Shown here piece by piece: positions 44,380-53,615 of a stretch of DNA of 64,000 nucleotides (positions are counted from its first letter, which is position 1; the number at the start of each line of letters is the position of its first letter). Source of the stretch: Mesobacillus zeae (lineage in GTDB: Bacteria > Bacillota > Bacilli > Bacillales > Cytobacillaceae); contig NZ_QWVT01000008.1 of the NCBI RefSeq assembly GCF_003570705.1, forward strand, positions 1 through 64,000. Reading direction: 5' to 3'. The notes under the pieces were generated by a model. The model worked only from the letters and a program-made list of their open reading frames with translations, had not been told where the DNA came from and ran no database searches. The translations under genes and the position numbers were made by a program.

Positions 44380-45264
44380 CTAAATAAGGCTCGCTGCTTT
44401 GTCTATGAATAGTTTGGAAGCCATTGACAGTGTCCTTGCTTTATGGCAGGCAAGGTAGAAGTACCTTTCCTCCGTAAAGTCTTCAATATTGTACATATGA
44501 ATCATTTTGTTCTCCTGGTAAGGCCTTGCTGCAATTTCTGAAACAATGGAAATACCGATTCCCTCTTTCACCAATTGAATAAGGCTTTGTCCCGAATCGG
44601 TGAAGGCTGAAATGTTTAAATGGTCCTTGGAAATACCTTTCCTTTTCAAGTGTTTTTCAAGCATAGAGTTCGTCCCGGAACCCGAATCCCGCATGACAAA
44701 AGGGAATTCTAATATTTTTTGTATAGATGCCGGGCCGTCAATGTGGATATCCATTGGAGTAATCAATACAAGTTTTTCCTTCAGCAAAGGTGTGTACTGA
44801 AGTTTATCATCCTCATACTTTTCCCCGAGAATACCAAAATCCACCGAACCATTTCGTACTTTTTCCGCAACGGTCCTTGATGGCGATACACGAATATGGA
44901 AGGTCACAAGCGGATAATCGGCACGGAATTTCCTGATCATGGCCGGCAGCAGGAATTGTCCAGGGACGGAGCTTGCAGCAATCTTGACTGCCCCTTTATA
45001 TTCCATTAGCCCCTGTTTAACATCAAGAAGTGCCTGCTCTTTAAGAAGCAGGAGTTTTTGCGCCCATTGGTACAGCCTTTCGCCATGTGGCGTGAGGATA
45101 GTTTCCCTTCCAAACCTGTCAAACAGCTTAATGTCCAGCGATTTTTCAAGTGCCTGGACATGTGAGCTAACAGTAGATTGGCTTAGGAAAATATCCTCGG
45201 CGGCTTTAGAGAAACTTTTATGCTCAACCACTTTTGAAAAAACATAAAGCTGGTGCAAATCCAT
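44380..45264 (-). CDS. LysR-family regulator (CysL-like)
   Basis: A 294-aa LTTR. The HTH has MDLHQLYVFSKVVEHKSFSKAA and STVSSHVQALE. The effector domain includes KIAASSVPGQFLLP and FVMRDSGSGTNSMLEKHL, a pattern typical of the CysL/CbbR-like branch. The start is ATG 45264 behind GAGGTGAT; the ATG at 45285 is farther upstream and unsupported. The neighbouring divergent gene is the decayed YsnF, so its present target is unclear. Confidence 0.86.
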   Translation of the reverse strand: MDLHQLYVFSKVVEHKSFSKAAEDIFLSQSTVSSHVQALEKSLDIKLFDRFGRETILTPHGERLYQWAQKLLLLKEQALLDVKQGLMEYKGAVKIAASSVPGQFLLPAMIRKFRADYPLVTFHIRVSPSRTVAEKVRNGSVDFGILGEKYEDDKLQYTPLLKEKLVLITPMDIHIDGPASIQKILEFPFVMRDSGSGTNSMLEKHLKRKGISKDHLNISAFTDSGQSLIQLVKEGIGISIVSEIAARPYQENKMIHMYNIEDFTEERYFYLACHKARTLSMASKLFIDKAASLI

Positions 45265-45334
45265 TTTTGAAATCACCTCAATCAATAAAAACGATTCAAA
45301 ACCATTGATAAAATAGATAATTTGAATTTATAAC

Positions 45335-45384
45335 AGGATACCATTTTCTGATAATGTAATCAATGGAACTAAACTTGGTATCCT
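45335..45384. promoter_or_regulatory. Inverted repeat AGGATACCA...TGGTATCCT
   Basis: Perfect 9-bp arms at 45335-45343 and 45376-45384, 32 nt apart, in the gap between lysR and the YsnF remnant. It may be paired LTTR half-sites or a large hairpin. Confidence 0.45.
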
Positions 45385-45418
45385 AGCACTATTACTTGGA
45401 AGATGTGGAGGTGATCCC

Positions 45419-45909
45419 ATTGGCGGTTCACTATAATCCTGCATATGTATATGATGCGGGGCCGACAGGATGCGAAGAACTGATAATGAATTTAATTCTT
45501 GAACGCCCAAAGGGATGCCGAAACTGATTCGGAGCAATCTCTAAGGCTAAGGGATTGATGTCACCAAAGACCGCGTTAAGGCTGGCGAAGTTCAAGTGCA
45601 AGGATATTGTAGAAGAACAAAAAACGGTTAATGTCCCTGTCACGCGAAGAAGTCTATGTAGAAAGACGTACGGTTAATGAAGATGACACTGGGACCGGAG
45701 CTATCCTTGATGGAGATGAAACAATCTGGGTACCAATAATGGAAGAAAAAGTGGAAGTCACTAAGCGTCCTGTGGTAAAGGAAGAGCATGTAATTGGTAA
45801 ACGTGAAGTGCAGGAAACAGAGCAAGTGAAGAAAAATATGAAACGTGAAGAAGCTGATATTGAAACTGATGGCAGCGGGATCGTAAAGGAAACGGATCGA
45901 AATAAGTGA
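45419..45909 (+). pseudogene. YsnF-like DUF2382 protein, frameshifted
   Basis: The intact tail from 45631 has REEVYVERRTVNED and PVVKEEHVIGKREVQET, the DUF2382 (YsnF/AvaK) repeat. The preceding stretch encodes the expected upstream parts in other frames: DAETDSEQSLRLRD near 45520, VTKDRVKAGEVQV near 45570 and VEEQKTVNVPVT near 45615, separated by single-base indels and stops. The N-terminal PRC-barrel-like domain is largely gone. YsnF is a general-stress protein of unknown function. Confidence 0.8.
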
Positions 45910-45979
45910 TATTAAGCTGTAATTAAATTAGAATGACAAAACCCGGCGGTTATTCCTGCTGGTTTCTGTTGTAGTGGTT

Positions 45980-46007
45980 TTGTAAATGTGGTAAACTGTT
46001 TTATAAC
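45980..46007 (+). promoter_or_regulatory. Possible promoter of the alanine symporter gene
   Basis: TTGTAA and TATAAC with a 16-nt spacer, 86 nt before the TTG start. Confidence 0.4.
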
Positions 46008-46092
46008 AGAGATAGGTTTTTTGTTGTGTAATTTCGTTTTATAACTTATAATTCAAAATAGACAAAAAACTTTAAATATTAGGGGGATTTTC

Positions 46093-47553
46093 TTGGAGAA
46101 CTTTGTCAAAGCTCTAAACGATGTTTTATGGAGCACACCAGTCATTTATACTTGCCTTGGCGTTGGACTGCTTTTTTCCATACTGACCAGATTCCTGCAA
46201 GTCAGGCACTTTAAAGACATGATCAAGCTAATGTTTCATGGGAAAAGTTCCGATGCTGGGGTTTCATCCTTCCAGGCCTTATCCATTGCTCTTTCCGGCC
46301 GTGTCGGGACAGGAAATATTGCAGGAACAGCCACAGCGATTGCGATGGGCGGACCGGGCGCTGTCTTTTGGATGTGGGCTATTGCATTTATCGGTGCCTC
46401 AAGTGCCTTCATTGAATCCACGCTGGCACAAATTTATAAAGTGAAGCAGGGTGGGATTTACCGGGGCGGACCAGCTTATTATATTGAAAAAGGCATCGGG
46501 AAAAAATGGTTCGCTGTTCTTTTCGCCACATCGGCGCTGCTGGCTATGAGCGTTTTAATGCCAGGCATCCAGTCCAATTCCATTGCAGTAGGCATGGATA
46601 ATGCATTCGGAGTCAGCAAGGCTGTAACTGGAGTTTTCCTTGTCTTGCTTCTTGGTGGTATTATTTTTGGAGGAATCAGAAGGATTGCGACAGTCGCCCA
46701 ATACGTTGTTCCATTTATGGCACTTGGATATATTCTCGTTTCATTGATTATTGTCGGGATGAATGTAGGGGAACTTCCGGCAGTATTTGCGTTAATTTTC
46801 AAAAGCGCCTTTGCGGCCGATTCAATGTTTGGCGGAATTGTCGGAAGCGCGATTGCCTGGGGAGTAAAGCGGGGAATCTATTCCAATGAAGCGGGACAGG
46901 GAACAGGTGCACATGCTGCCGCTGCTGCTGAAGTATCCCACCCTGTAAAACAAGGGCTTGTACAGGCATTTTCAGTTTACATCGATACATTGTTTGTCTG
47001 TTCTGCAACCGCCTTCATGATCCTGTTCACCGGCTCATTCAATACAGTCGGGCCCGATGGAAAAACATTCATTGTAGAGAACCTTCCTGGTGTTGCTGAA
47101 GGACCGGCCTATACACAGGCAGCGATTGAGACAGCATTACCTGGATTTGGAGCAGGATTTGTAGCAGTGTCCTTGTTCTTCTTTGCATTTACAACCATCA
47201 TGGCCTATTATTATATCGCTGAAACGAATATCGCTTATCTTACAAAAGGCAGAGATAGCAGGCTGCCAATGTTCCTGCTGAAAATAGTAATCCTTGGTGC
47301 TACTTTCTATGGTGCTGTCAAAACAGCAAATCTCGCATGGGCTCTTGGAGACGTTGGTCTGGGTCTGATGGTGTGGATAAACCTAATTGCAATTCTTCTT
47401 CTGGCAAAGCCTGCGTTAATTGCACTGAAGGATTATGAACAGCAAAAAAAGCAGGGACTTGATCCTGTCTTCAATTCCACTAAGCTTGGAATCAAGAATG
47501 CGGAATACTGGGAGCAGGAATATTCGGTGGAGAGTAAGAAAGAAGTTTCCTGA
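46093..47553 (+). CDS. Sodium:alanine/glycine symporter (AGCS family)
   Basis: A 486-aa, about 11-helix transporter. The family signature is in GRVGTGNIAGTATAIAMGGPG and WMWAIAFIGASSAFIESTLAQ. GIYSNEAGQGTGAHAAAAA and FTTIMAYYYIAETN lie in the second half. TTG 46093 follows TTAGGGGGAT. It imports alanine or glycine with Na+. It is monocistronic and terminated at 47556-47597. Confidence 0.9.
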   Translation: MENFVKALNDVLWSTPVIYTCLGVGLLFSILTRFLQVRHFKDMIKLMFHGKSSDAGVSSFQALSIALSGRVGTGNIAGTATAIAMGGPGAVFWMWAIAFIGASSAFIESTLAQIYKVKQGGIYRGGPAYYIEKGIGKKWFAVLFATSALLAMSVLMPGIQSNSIAVGMDNAFGVSKAVTGVFLVLLLGGIIFGGIRRIATVAQYVVPFMALGYILVSLIIVGMNVGELPAVFALIFKSAFAADSMFGGIVGSAIAWGVKRGIYSNEAGQGTGAHAAAAAEVSHPVKQGLVQAFSVYIDTLFVCSATAFMILFTGSFNTVGPDGKTFIVENLPGVAEGPAYTQAAIETALPGFGAGFVAVSLFFFAFTTIMAYYYIAETNIAYLTKGRDSRLPMFLLKIVILGATFYGAVKTANLAWALGDVGLGLMVWINLIAILLLAKPALIALKDYEQQKKQGLDPVFNSTKLGIKNAEYWEQEYSVESKKEVS

Positions 47554-47555
47554 TA

Positions 47556-47597
47556 GCATAGAAAAAGGCGGGTAAAACACCGCCTTTTTTCTATGCC
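47556..47597. terminator. Bidirectional terminator
   Basis: AAAAAGGCGG / CCGCCTTTTTT with outer GCATAG / CTATGC arms, between two convergent genes. It overlaps the stop codon of the minus-strand gene. Confidence 0.9.
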
Positions 47598-48502
47598 TTC
47601 TTTTTCGATAATATGATGATTGTACTGAGGATGAACAGCGTACCGATCCATTCAGCTGGACCAAAAGAAACGTCAAGCCAGATGACGGCTAAGAATGCTG
47701 CAGAAAGTGGTTCAACGCTTGCAAGAAGGCTTGTTTCAGAAGCGGAGATAAATTTTAAGCTTTCCATGTAGCAGTAAAAGGCTATGAGGGTGCCGAACAG
47801 GACAACAAAAATGATGGCGATGATAGAATTTAAAGACCAGCCACCAGAATATTCCCATGGAGGATTGATAAAACTGAAACCAATACCTCCAATCATCATT
47901 CCCCATCCGACTGTATATACCGATCCCCATTTAGACAGAAGTTTTCCTGGCTGCAGTGTATAAAAAGCAAGCGAGAATGCTGAAGCAATACCCCATGCGA
48001 GAGCAGGGACTGAAATGGCCATCCGGCCAATATTTCCACCGGTCACAAGAAGGAAAGTGCCCATTATAGCGAGGATGACCGAAAGAATTTCAAGTCCTGA
48101 AGGCCAGGCTTTTGAGCGGGCAGCAAGATAACAAGCGATAATAACGGGTGCCAAATATTGCAGTACTGCTGCTGATGCGGCATTACCGTACTCAATAGCA
48201 GAAAAAAATGTATACTGGACGCCAAGCATTCCGACTAGGCCAAATACAAGTAACCCAGGGAGATGCTTGCGGTCTTTCCAAATCTTCCATATATCCCTGT
48301 TTTCTGAGAAACGGGAATAAAAGAGAAGCAACGCCCCTGACGCCAACAGCCTTACATCAACAAGCCAGGCAGTGCTGATTCCATAGTCTTCGAACAAGTA
48401 TTGAACAACAGTCCCTGATATTCCCCAAAGTGCTGCGCCAATGATGACGAGGATGATTCCCTTCGCTCTTTGATCTGATAAAACGTTACTTTTTGCATCC
48501 AT
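47591..48502 (-). CDS. EamA/DMT-family transporter
   Basis: A 303-aa protein with ten predicted helices in two EamA repeats (GIILVIIGAALWGISGTV at the start, ASVEPLSAAFLAVIWLDV near the end). ATG 48502 follows GAGGGGAAA on the minus strand. The family exports amino acids, metabolites or drugs; the specific substrate is not inferable. Confidence 0.87.
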   Translation of the reverse strand: MDAKSNVLSDQRAKGIILVIIGAALWGISGTVVQYLFEDYGISTAWLVDVRLLASGALLLFYSRFSENRDIWKIWKDRKHLPGLLVFGLVGMLGVQYTFFSAIEYGNAASAAVLQYLAPVIIACYLAARSKAWPSGLEILSVILAIMGTFLLVTGGNIGRMAISVPALAWGIASAFSLAFYTLQPGKLLSKWGSVYTVGWGMMIGGIGFSFINPPWEYSGGWSLNSIIAIIFVVLFGTLIAFYCYMESLKFISASETSLLASVEPLSAAFLAVIWLDVSFGPAEWIGTLFILSTIIILSKKKA

Positions 48503-48567
48503 AGTTTCCCCTCATGCCATTTATTTTTGAAATGTTTTTTATAGAATCATATATGATTCTATAAAGC

Positions 48568-49821
48568 TTATAAACGATTATCTTTTCTTGAAGGAAAAGA
48601 GAAGTGGAAGGTGGTGCCACCACCGTTCCTGCTTTCCACTTTAAGCGTTCCCTTCATAGCCCTTACGATGCTGTAGACAACCATCATCCCGAGCCCTGTT
48701 CCTTTGCCCTCCTTTGTTGAATAATAAGGCTCACCCAGCCGTTCAAGCTGATCTTTTGTCATTCCAATGCCCGTATCGGCAACAAGGACTATGACACGGG
48801 ATGGAGTGAACTGTGTTTCGATGGTCAGTCGTCCTCCAGAAGGCATGGCTTCAATTGCGTTTTTAAATACATTTAAAAAGCATTGTCGGAATTTTTGCCT
48901 GTCTCCCGCGATAAAACCCACGGCAGCAAAGTTGACTGATATTTCCACAGAGTTTTTGTTGGCCATAGGCTGAATGATGGCAAGGACATGGGATAATTCA
49001 TGCTTTACATTTAATTCCTCGACTTCAGTCATTGCCGGCTTGGAAAAGGTCAAATAATCCTGGATGACTCTTTCTGCCGACTCCAGTTCTCCTTTTACTA
49101 ATGAGAGATATTCCTTCGTTTTGGAAGTGTTCACGTTATCCTCCAGCAGCAGCTGTACGAAGCCATTGGCAGCTGTCAGCGGATTGCGAATTTCATGGGA
49201 AATGGCGGCGCCCATCTGCTCCACAACTTCCAGTTTTTTTGTTTTGATTAAATGTTTTCGAAGCAAAAGATTTTTTCTGACAAACTCGATTGAATAAGCA
49301 ATTAAACATGTTCCAATCGGAAGGATAATCAAATAGGCAAGCCAGACCTCCAAACTATGGGAAACAGGCGTAGAGATTTCCAAAGAGATCATTGTCAATA
49401 GAGATGTAGCCGCGCAAAAACCCACCGCGAACTGTATCCGGAATTTAAGTTTTTGTTTTGAGAACCAAGGATATAACTTCCACAAAGCGAGACCAATGAT
49501 AAAATATTGGAGGCATTGCAGAACAAAGCTAGTATCAAGGCCATATACTCCTCTTGCAACCATTGTAAAGAGTGCGAGCTGTGGGCCAAGACCTGCGTAG
49601 AGTCCGCCAAGAATGACCGGGATAAGTCCCATGTCCAAGTGGAGGGAACATGAAAGTTTAAAGGGGAATGCCAAACTAATGACGGTTCCTGCGATGTAAA
49701 AAAGTGCAATTCCCCTTCTGGAGAGGCTGATGGTATTTTGTCTTTCGGTCCACATGTGTGAAAAATACACATAAATCATCAATAATGAGAGATTAAATAA
49801 TAAATGCCGTGTTATTTCCAC
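48568..49821 (-). CDS. KinB-like membrane sensor histidine kinase
   Basis: A 417-aa kinase. An N-terminal sensor of 5-6 transmembrane helices (LYT-type 5TMR pattern, residues 1-185) is followed by the H box AAISHEIRNPLTAANGF, N box FLNVFKNAIEAM, G1 VADTGIGM, and G2 GKGTGLGMMVVYSI. The start is GTG 49821 behind GGCGGTG. No response regulator is adjacent, as for the orphan sporulation kinases KinA-E feeding Spo0F. Its resemblance to Bacillus KinB suggests a role in sporulation entry. Confidence 0.85.
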   Translation of the reverse strand: MEITRHLLFNLSLLMIYVYFSHMWTERQNTISLSRRGIALFYIAGTVISLAFPFKLSCSLHLDMGLIPVILGGLYAGLGPQLALFTMVARGVYGLDTSFVLQCLQYFIIGLALWKLYPWFSKQKLKFRIQFAVGFCAATSLLTMISLEISTPVSHSLEVWLAYLIILPIGTCLIAYSIEFVRKNLLLRKHLIKTKKLEVVEQMGAAISHEIRNPLTAANGFVQLLLEDNVNTSKTKEYLSLVKGELESAERVIQDYLTFSKPAMTEVEELNVKHELSHVLAIIQPMANKNSVEISVNFAAVGFIAGDRQKFRQCFLNVFKNAIEAMPSGGRLTIETQFTPSRVIVLVADTGIGMTKDQLERLGEPYYSTKEGKGTGLGMMVVYSIVRAMKGTLKVESRNGGGTTFHFSFPSRKDNRL

Positions 49822-50063
49822 ATATTCACCGCCAAAGTGTTTTCTTAGAAAAATTTTACATGTTTATCGGCAATTCGACAATATCTTTTTAATATTCTTT
49901 CAAATGAAAATAAAAATGACAAAGATGTTAATGGATTGCGAAATTTGCCATTTCGCTGACACATAGGCAGTTATTATTCCAAGAGTGTTCACAAAAGCCC
50001 TCCTTAATCGTAGTATAGTAAATTTAGGGAATTTATTTCCTATCATTTTGAGAGGGTGATTGA

Positions 50064-51845
50064 ATGATATACGACCTAGTACTTTTGCATCCACCAACGG
50101 TTTATGATTTTCGAAAGGAAATGGTTTTTACAGGGCCGATTAGCGATGTTGTCCCATCTTCTCCAGTCTTTGAAATGTATCCGATTGGCTTGACAAGCCT
50201 AGGGGATTATCTCGAAAGATTTGGCTTAAAGGTAAAAATCATCAATATTGCCAACCGGATGCTTCTTGACCCTGACTTTGATGTGGAGAAAAAACTAGGA
50301 AAGATACGCACGAAAGCATTCGGCATTGATTTGCATTGGCTGCCTCATGCGCATGGGAGCATTGAACTCTCTAAAATTGTGAAAAAGCTTCATCCCGATA
50401 CACCAGTTATATTTGGGGGGCTGTCCTCAACTTATTTTCATAAGGAACTGATAGAATACCCGTCGGTCGATTTTGTCATGCGAGGGGATACAACTGAAAA
50501 ACCTTTGCTCATGCTTCTTAATCGCCTTGAACAGAACAGAAATGAGTTTGAGGAGATCCCAAACCTGACATGGAAGAACGAAGGAAAGGCGTGTTACAAC
50601 CCGCTTACATATGTTCCGGACAATCTGGATGAATTCGATTTCCCTGGCTACAAATATATAATCAGGTCTGTGTTTAAATACATGAACCTTCTGGATCCTC
50701 TTCCTTATAAAGGCTGGCTCCAATATCCGAATACAGCTCTTTTGACCTCAAAGGGCTGCACGTATAACTGCCTGATTTGCGGAGGGGGTAGGGATGCTTA
50801 TGACCTGAACTGCAATAGGAAAAAAATCGTCATGAAGTCCCCGCAAAAACTGGTCGAAGACATTGCGTTCATTCAGCGCTTCAGCAGGGCGCCGATTTTT
50901 TTGCTGAATGATATTCGCCAGGGAGGCCCTGCCTATGTGGAGGAGTTTTTATCAGGTCTTGAAAAAATGGAAGTAAAGGATGAAATCGTCTTTGAGCTCT
51001 TCCAGTCAGCAGATGATGCATTTTTTGAGCGTCTGCATAAGGCGATTCCGAAGTACAGCATTGAACTCACATTGGAGTCTTCAGATGAAGAGCTACGGCG
51101 TATGAATGGAAAACTTCCATGTACGAACAAGAAGGTAATTGAGACATTAAAAAGTGCATTAAAAAATGGTTGCGCAAAAATCGATTTATTTTTTATGGTT
51201 GGTATTCCGGGCCAAACTTATGAAAGTGCCTTGAACAATATTGATTTTTGTGAAGAGATTCACAAAAAATGCGATGAAAGTTCAAAGATTTCTTATTTTG
51301 TAGCGCCTCTTTCACCATTCCTCGATCCAGGGAGCCCGGCATTTGAGAATCCGAACAAGTTTGGATATAAGAAAATTTATCATAAGCTTGAAGACTTCCG
51401 CCAAGCGATGCTGCAGCCATCATGGAAGTATATGCTAAGCTATGAAACGGAACAAATGACAAGGGATGGAATTGTAAAAGCTACCTACCATTCAGCAGCT
51501 AAATTGAATGAATTCAAGTCGAAATACGGATTGATTGAAGAAAAAGACTATCGTGAAATCAAACATAAAATTGAAAAATCACTGGAATTTATCGAAAGAA
51601 TAGATCAAATTATCCTATTGCCTGAAGGTGAGCGTAGTGCTGCTCTTAAAATGATCCGGGAGGAAGTAGCTGATTTCAACAGGCATAGTATTTGCGGCAA
51701 GAATGAATTGAAGTGGGAAGTGAAAAAACGGTATGCGAATTTAGGGTCTTTGACAATGATTGGGCTGGAACTGCTGCTTGAGGAAATAGCAAGAGGTGTA
51801 AAGTGTCAGATTGGAACAGTCGACCGGCATAAAGTCACACTGTAA
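50064..51845 (+). CDS. B12-binding radical SAM protein (TIGR04190-like)
   Basis: A 593-aa protein. The N-terminal cobalamin-binding-like domain covers ~1-150 (LLHPPTVYDFR..., PVIFGGLSSTYF, VMRGDTTEKPLL). A radical SAM domain follows with the 4Fe-4S motif SKGCTYNCLICGGG around residue 230, LLNDIRQGG, and SIELTLESSDEELRRMNGK. A C-terminal helical extension of ~170 residues has DFNRHSICGK. It resembles TIGR04190-type proteins of unknown reaction. ATG 50064 follows GAGAGGGTGA. Confidence 0.85.
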   Translation: MIYDLVLLHPPTVYDFRKEMVFTGPISDVVPSSPVFEMYPIGLTSLGDYLERFGLKVKIINIANRMLLDPDFDVEKKLGKIRTKAFGIDLHWLPHAHGSIELSKIVKKLHPDTPVIFGGLSSTYFHKELIEYPSVDFVMRGDTTEKPLLMLLNRLEQNRNEFEEIPNLTWKNEGKACYNPLTYVPDNLDEFDFPGYKYIIRSVFKYMNLLDPLPYKGWLQYPNTALLTSKGCTYNCLICGGGRDAYDLNCNRKKIVMKSPQKLVEDIAFIQRFSRAPIFLLNDIRQGGPAYVEEFLSGLEKMEVKDEIVFELFQSADDAFFERLHKAIPKYSIELTLESSDEELRRMNGKLPCTNKKVIETLKSALKNGCAKIDLFFMVGIPGQTYESALNNIDFCEEIHKKCDESSKISYFVAPLSPFLDPGSPAFENPNKFGYKKIYHKLEDFRQAMLQPSWKYMLSYETEQMTRDGIVKATYHSAAKLNEFKSKYGLIEEKDYREIKHKIEKSLEFIERIDQIILLPEGERSAALKMIREEVADFNRHSICGKNELKWEVKKRYANLGSLTMIGLELLLEEIARGVKCQIGTVDRHKVTL

Positions 51846-51955
51846 TGTTTTTACAGCAATCCTTCCTGTCCTTTATTCCATTAGAAGGAGCCGGTGTTTC
51901 AACACCGTCCCTTAAAGGGGAAAAAAGGATTAAATGAAACAGAAAGGGTTTGCCA

Positions 51956-52673
51956 TGAAAAAAAACATAAATTGATGATTATATTCGTATTTTTATTGTT
52001 GGGAGTGCTGGCGGCACGCACCGTGTATGAAAAAAAGGCTGCAAAAAGTGATAACGAACGGCTGATCATGGTATTCGGTGATTCTCTGACATACGGTTAC
52101 GGAGATGAGAAAGGTTCCGGATATATTGACGCCCTTCAGACAAAACTGAATCAAAAGCATAAAGACGAAGTATTCCGGTATAAAAATGAAGGTATATACG
52201 GGCTTGAGTCATCGGGCATACTGAAGCAGCTTTCAGATGTGAGAATTAGCGAGCGGCTGGATGAGGCGGATTATGTGCTTGTCTTTATCGGTACAAATGA
52301 CCTGATCAACAGCAATGGAGGGGATGTGAATCCGTTGAGGAGTGAAAGGATTGCTGCAGGAAAAAAAGTGTTCAATGAAAATCTGGACACCATTCTTGAA
52401 TTAGTTAAAGCAGAGAATAGCTATGCTCCCATCCTGCTTCTGAGATTGTATAATCCCTATCCAGACGAACAGAAATATGAGCGTATTTTTGATCAATGAA
52501 ATGAGGCTACTCTCTCCCTTGTGAAAGGCGATTCCCGGATTCATTATATCCAGACTAACGATTTATTTAAGGGGAAAGACAAAAAAACTTACTTCAGTGA
52601 CTCCCTTCATCTAAACGATAGGGGATACGATAAAATTGCACAGAGAATAATGGAAGAAATTCATTTTGATTAA
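51956..52673 (+). pseudogene. SGNH/GDSL hydrolase, A-tract frameshift and in-frame TGA
   Basis: Block I is MVFGDSLTYGYGD and block III is FIGTNDLINS. After IFDQ an in-frame TGA (52497-52499) is followed, in the same frame, by NEATLSLVKGDSRIHY and the block V DSLHLND, ending at 52673. TGG to TGA (Trp) would explain it. At the 5' end the ATG at 51956 is followed by eight A's; one more or two fewer would join it to the frame reading KHKLMIIFVFLLLGVLAA, a membrane anchor or signal. It is an extracytoplasmic lipase/esterase-like protein, now probably non-functional. Confidence 0.8.
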
Positions 52674-52708
52674 AACAGTTTCTACAACCCGTTTCAGTGA
52701 AGGTTAAT

Positions 52709-52740
52709 GCCTGGCAGTTTTTTGCTGCCGGGCACTTTTG
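52709..52740 (+). terminator. Intrinsic terminator after the GDSL gene
   Basis: GCCTGGCAG / CTGCCGGGC stem, then ACTTTTG. Confidence 0.65.
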
Positions 52741-52807
52741 TGAAACCCTCCATGGGCAGTTTACGTAGTATAGTTTAAGAAAAGGCCGAATGAAAGGGAT
52801 ATTCAAT

Positions 52808-53377
52808 ATGAAATGGAAACAATCTTCAAAGCTGCTTACGTTTTTATTAATAGGGGCAGTAATCTTCCTGTATATAGAGTTTTTATATTCCACCCCTTCA
52901 CCGGTAACCAAGGATGCTCCGCTGCCGGATGGCCTTCATCCAGAGGTTGCCGAAAAAGCAGAGGAGCTTGTTCAAAAAGCTGCGGATAAAGGAATTGTTA
53001 TCGTTATTACGGATGATTTCAGAAGCTTCGAGGAGCAGGAACAGCTTTATGAGAAAGGAAGAACGGCGGATGGAAAGGTAGTTACCCATGCAAAGGGTGG
53101 AGAGTCTTTCCATAACTTCGGGCTTGCAATAGATTTTGCATTGCAATCAGGTAACGGGCAAACTCTCTGGGATATGGATTATGACGGGAATGGGAACAGC
53201 CAGTCGGACTGGATGGAGGTGGTCAGCATAGCGAAGTCACTTGGATTTGAATGGGGAGGAGATTGGATTCGATTTAAAGATTATCCTCACCTCCAAATGA
53301 ATTTTGGGTTAAGCATTCGTGATCTCCAGAATGGGGAAAGGCCACCTGGTCAAACCGCAACAGCTGGAAACGGATAA
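52808..53377 (+). CDS. M15-family peptidoglycan peptidase (CwlK-like)
   Basis: A 189-aa secreted or membrane-anchored zinc peptidase. The N-terminal hydrophobic segment covers ~9-28. Zinc-site motifs are SFHNFGLAIDF (HxxxxxxD) and DYPHLQM (His). TDDFRSFEEQEQLYEKGR and LGFEWGGDW are typical of L-alanyl-D-glutamate endopeptidase CwlK and D,D-carboxypeptidases. ATG 52808 is preceded by AAAGGGAT; ATG 52790, with AAAAGG close upstream, is the alternative. It trims cell-wall peptides. Confidence 0.83.
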   Translation: MKWKQSSKLLTFLLIGAVIFLYIEFLYSTPSPVTKDAPLPDGLHPEVAEKAEELVQKAADKGIVIVITDDFRSFEEQEQLYEKGRTADGKVVTHAKGGESFHNFGLAIDFALQSGNGQTLWDMDYDGNGNSQSDWMEVVSIAKSLGFEWGGDWIRFKDYPHLQMNFGLSIRDLQNGERPPGQTATAGNG

Positions 53378-53409
53378 CCGGAATAACTTCATCTATATAC
53401 AAATAAACA

Positions 53410-53425
53410 GGCCCCATTTGGGGCC
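53410..53425. repeat. GGCCCC-ATTT-GGGGCC hairpin, copy 1
   Basis: A perfect 6-bp hairpin 30 nt after the peptidase gene. It is identical to the one at 53591-53606 but lacks a T run. Confidence 0.6.
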
Positions 53426-53563
53426 TCAGATTGTAGAGTAACCCCCTATTTATTATTACTGATTTTGAAAATGGGAGTTTTTGAAGTTTTATTATCTCTC
53501 GGACCAATATATAGATATTAACCTAATAAACCACAATATATTGTAGTGTATTTATTTTAAAAA

Positions 53564-53586
53564 GCTGCCGAGACTTTCTCGACAGC
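53564..53586 (-). terminator. Terminator of the NADH dehydrogenase gene
   Basis: GCTGCCGAGA / TCTCGACAGC stem. Read on the minus strand it ends in TTTTTAAAATAA. Confidence 0.7.
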
Positions 53587-53590
53587 CTAA

Positions 53591-53614
53591 GGCCCCATTT
53601 GGGGCCTGTTTTAT
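53591..53614 (+). terminator. GGCCCC-ATTT-GGGGCC hairpin, copy 2
   Basis: The same hairpin as copy 1, here followed by TGTTTTATTTTATTT. It could terminate plus-strand transcription before the convergent ndh gene. Confidence 0.6.
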
Positions 53615-53615
53615 T

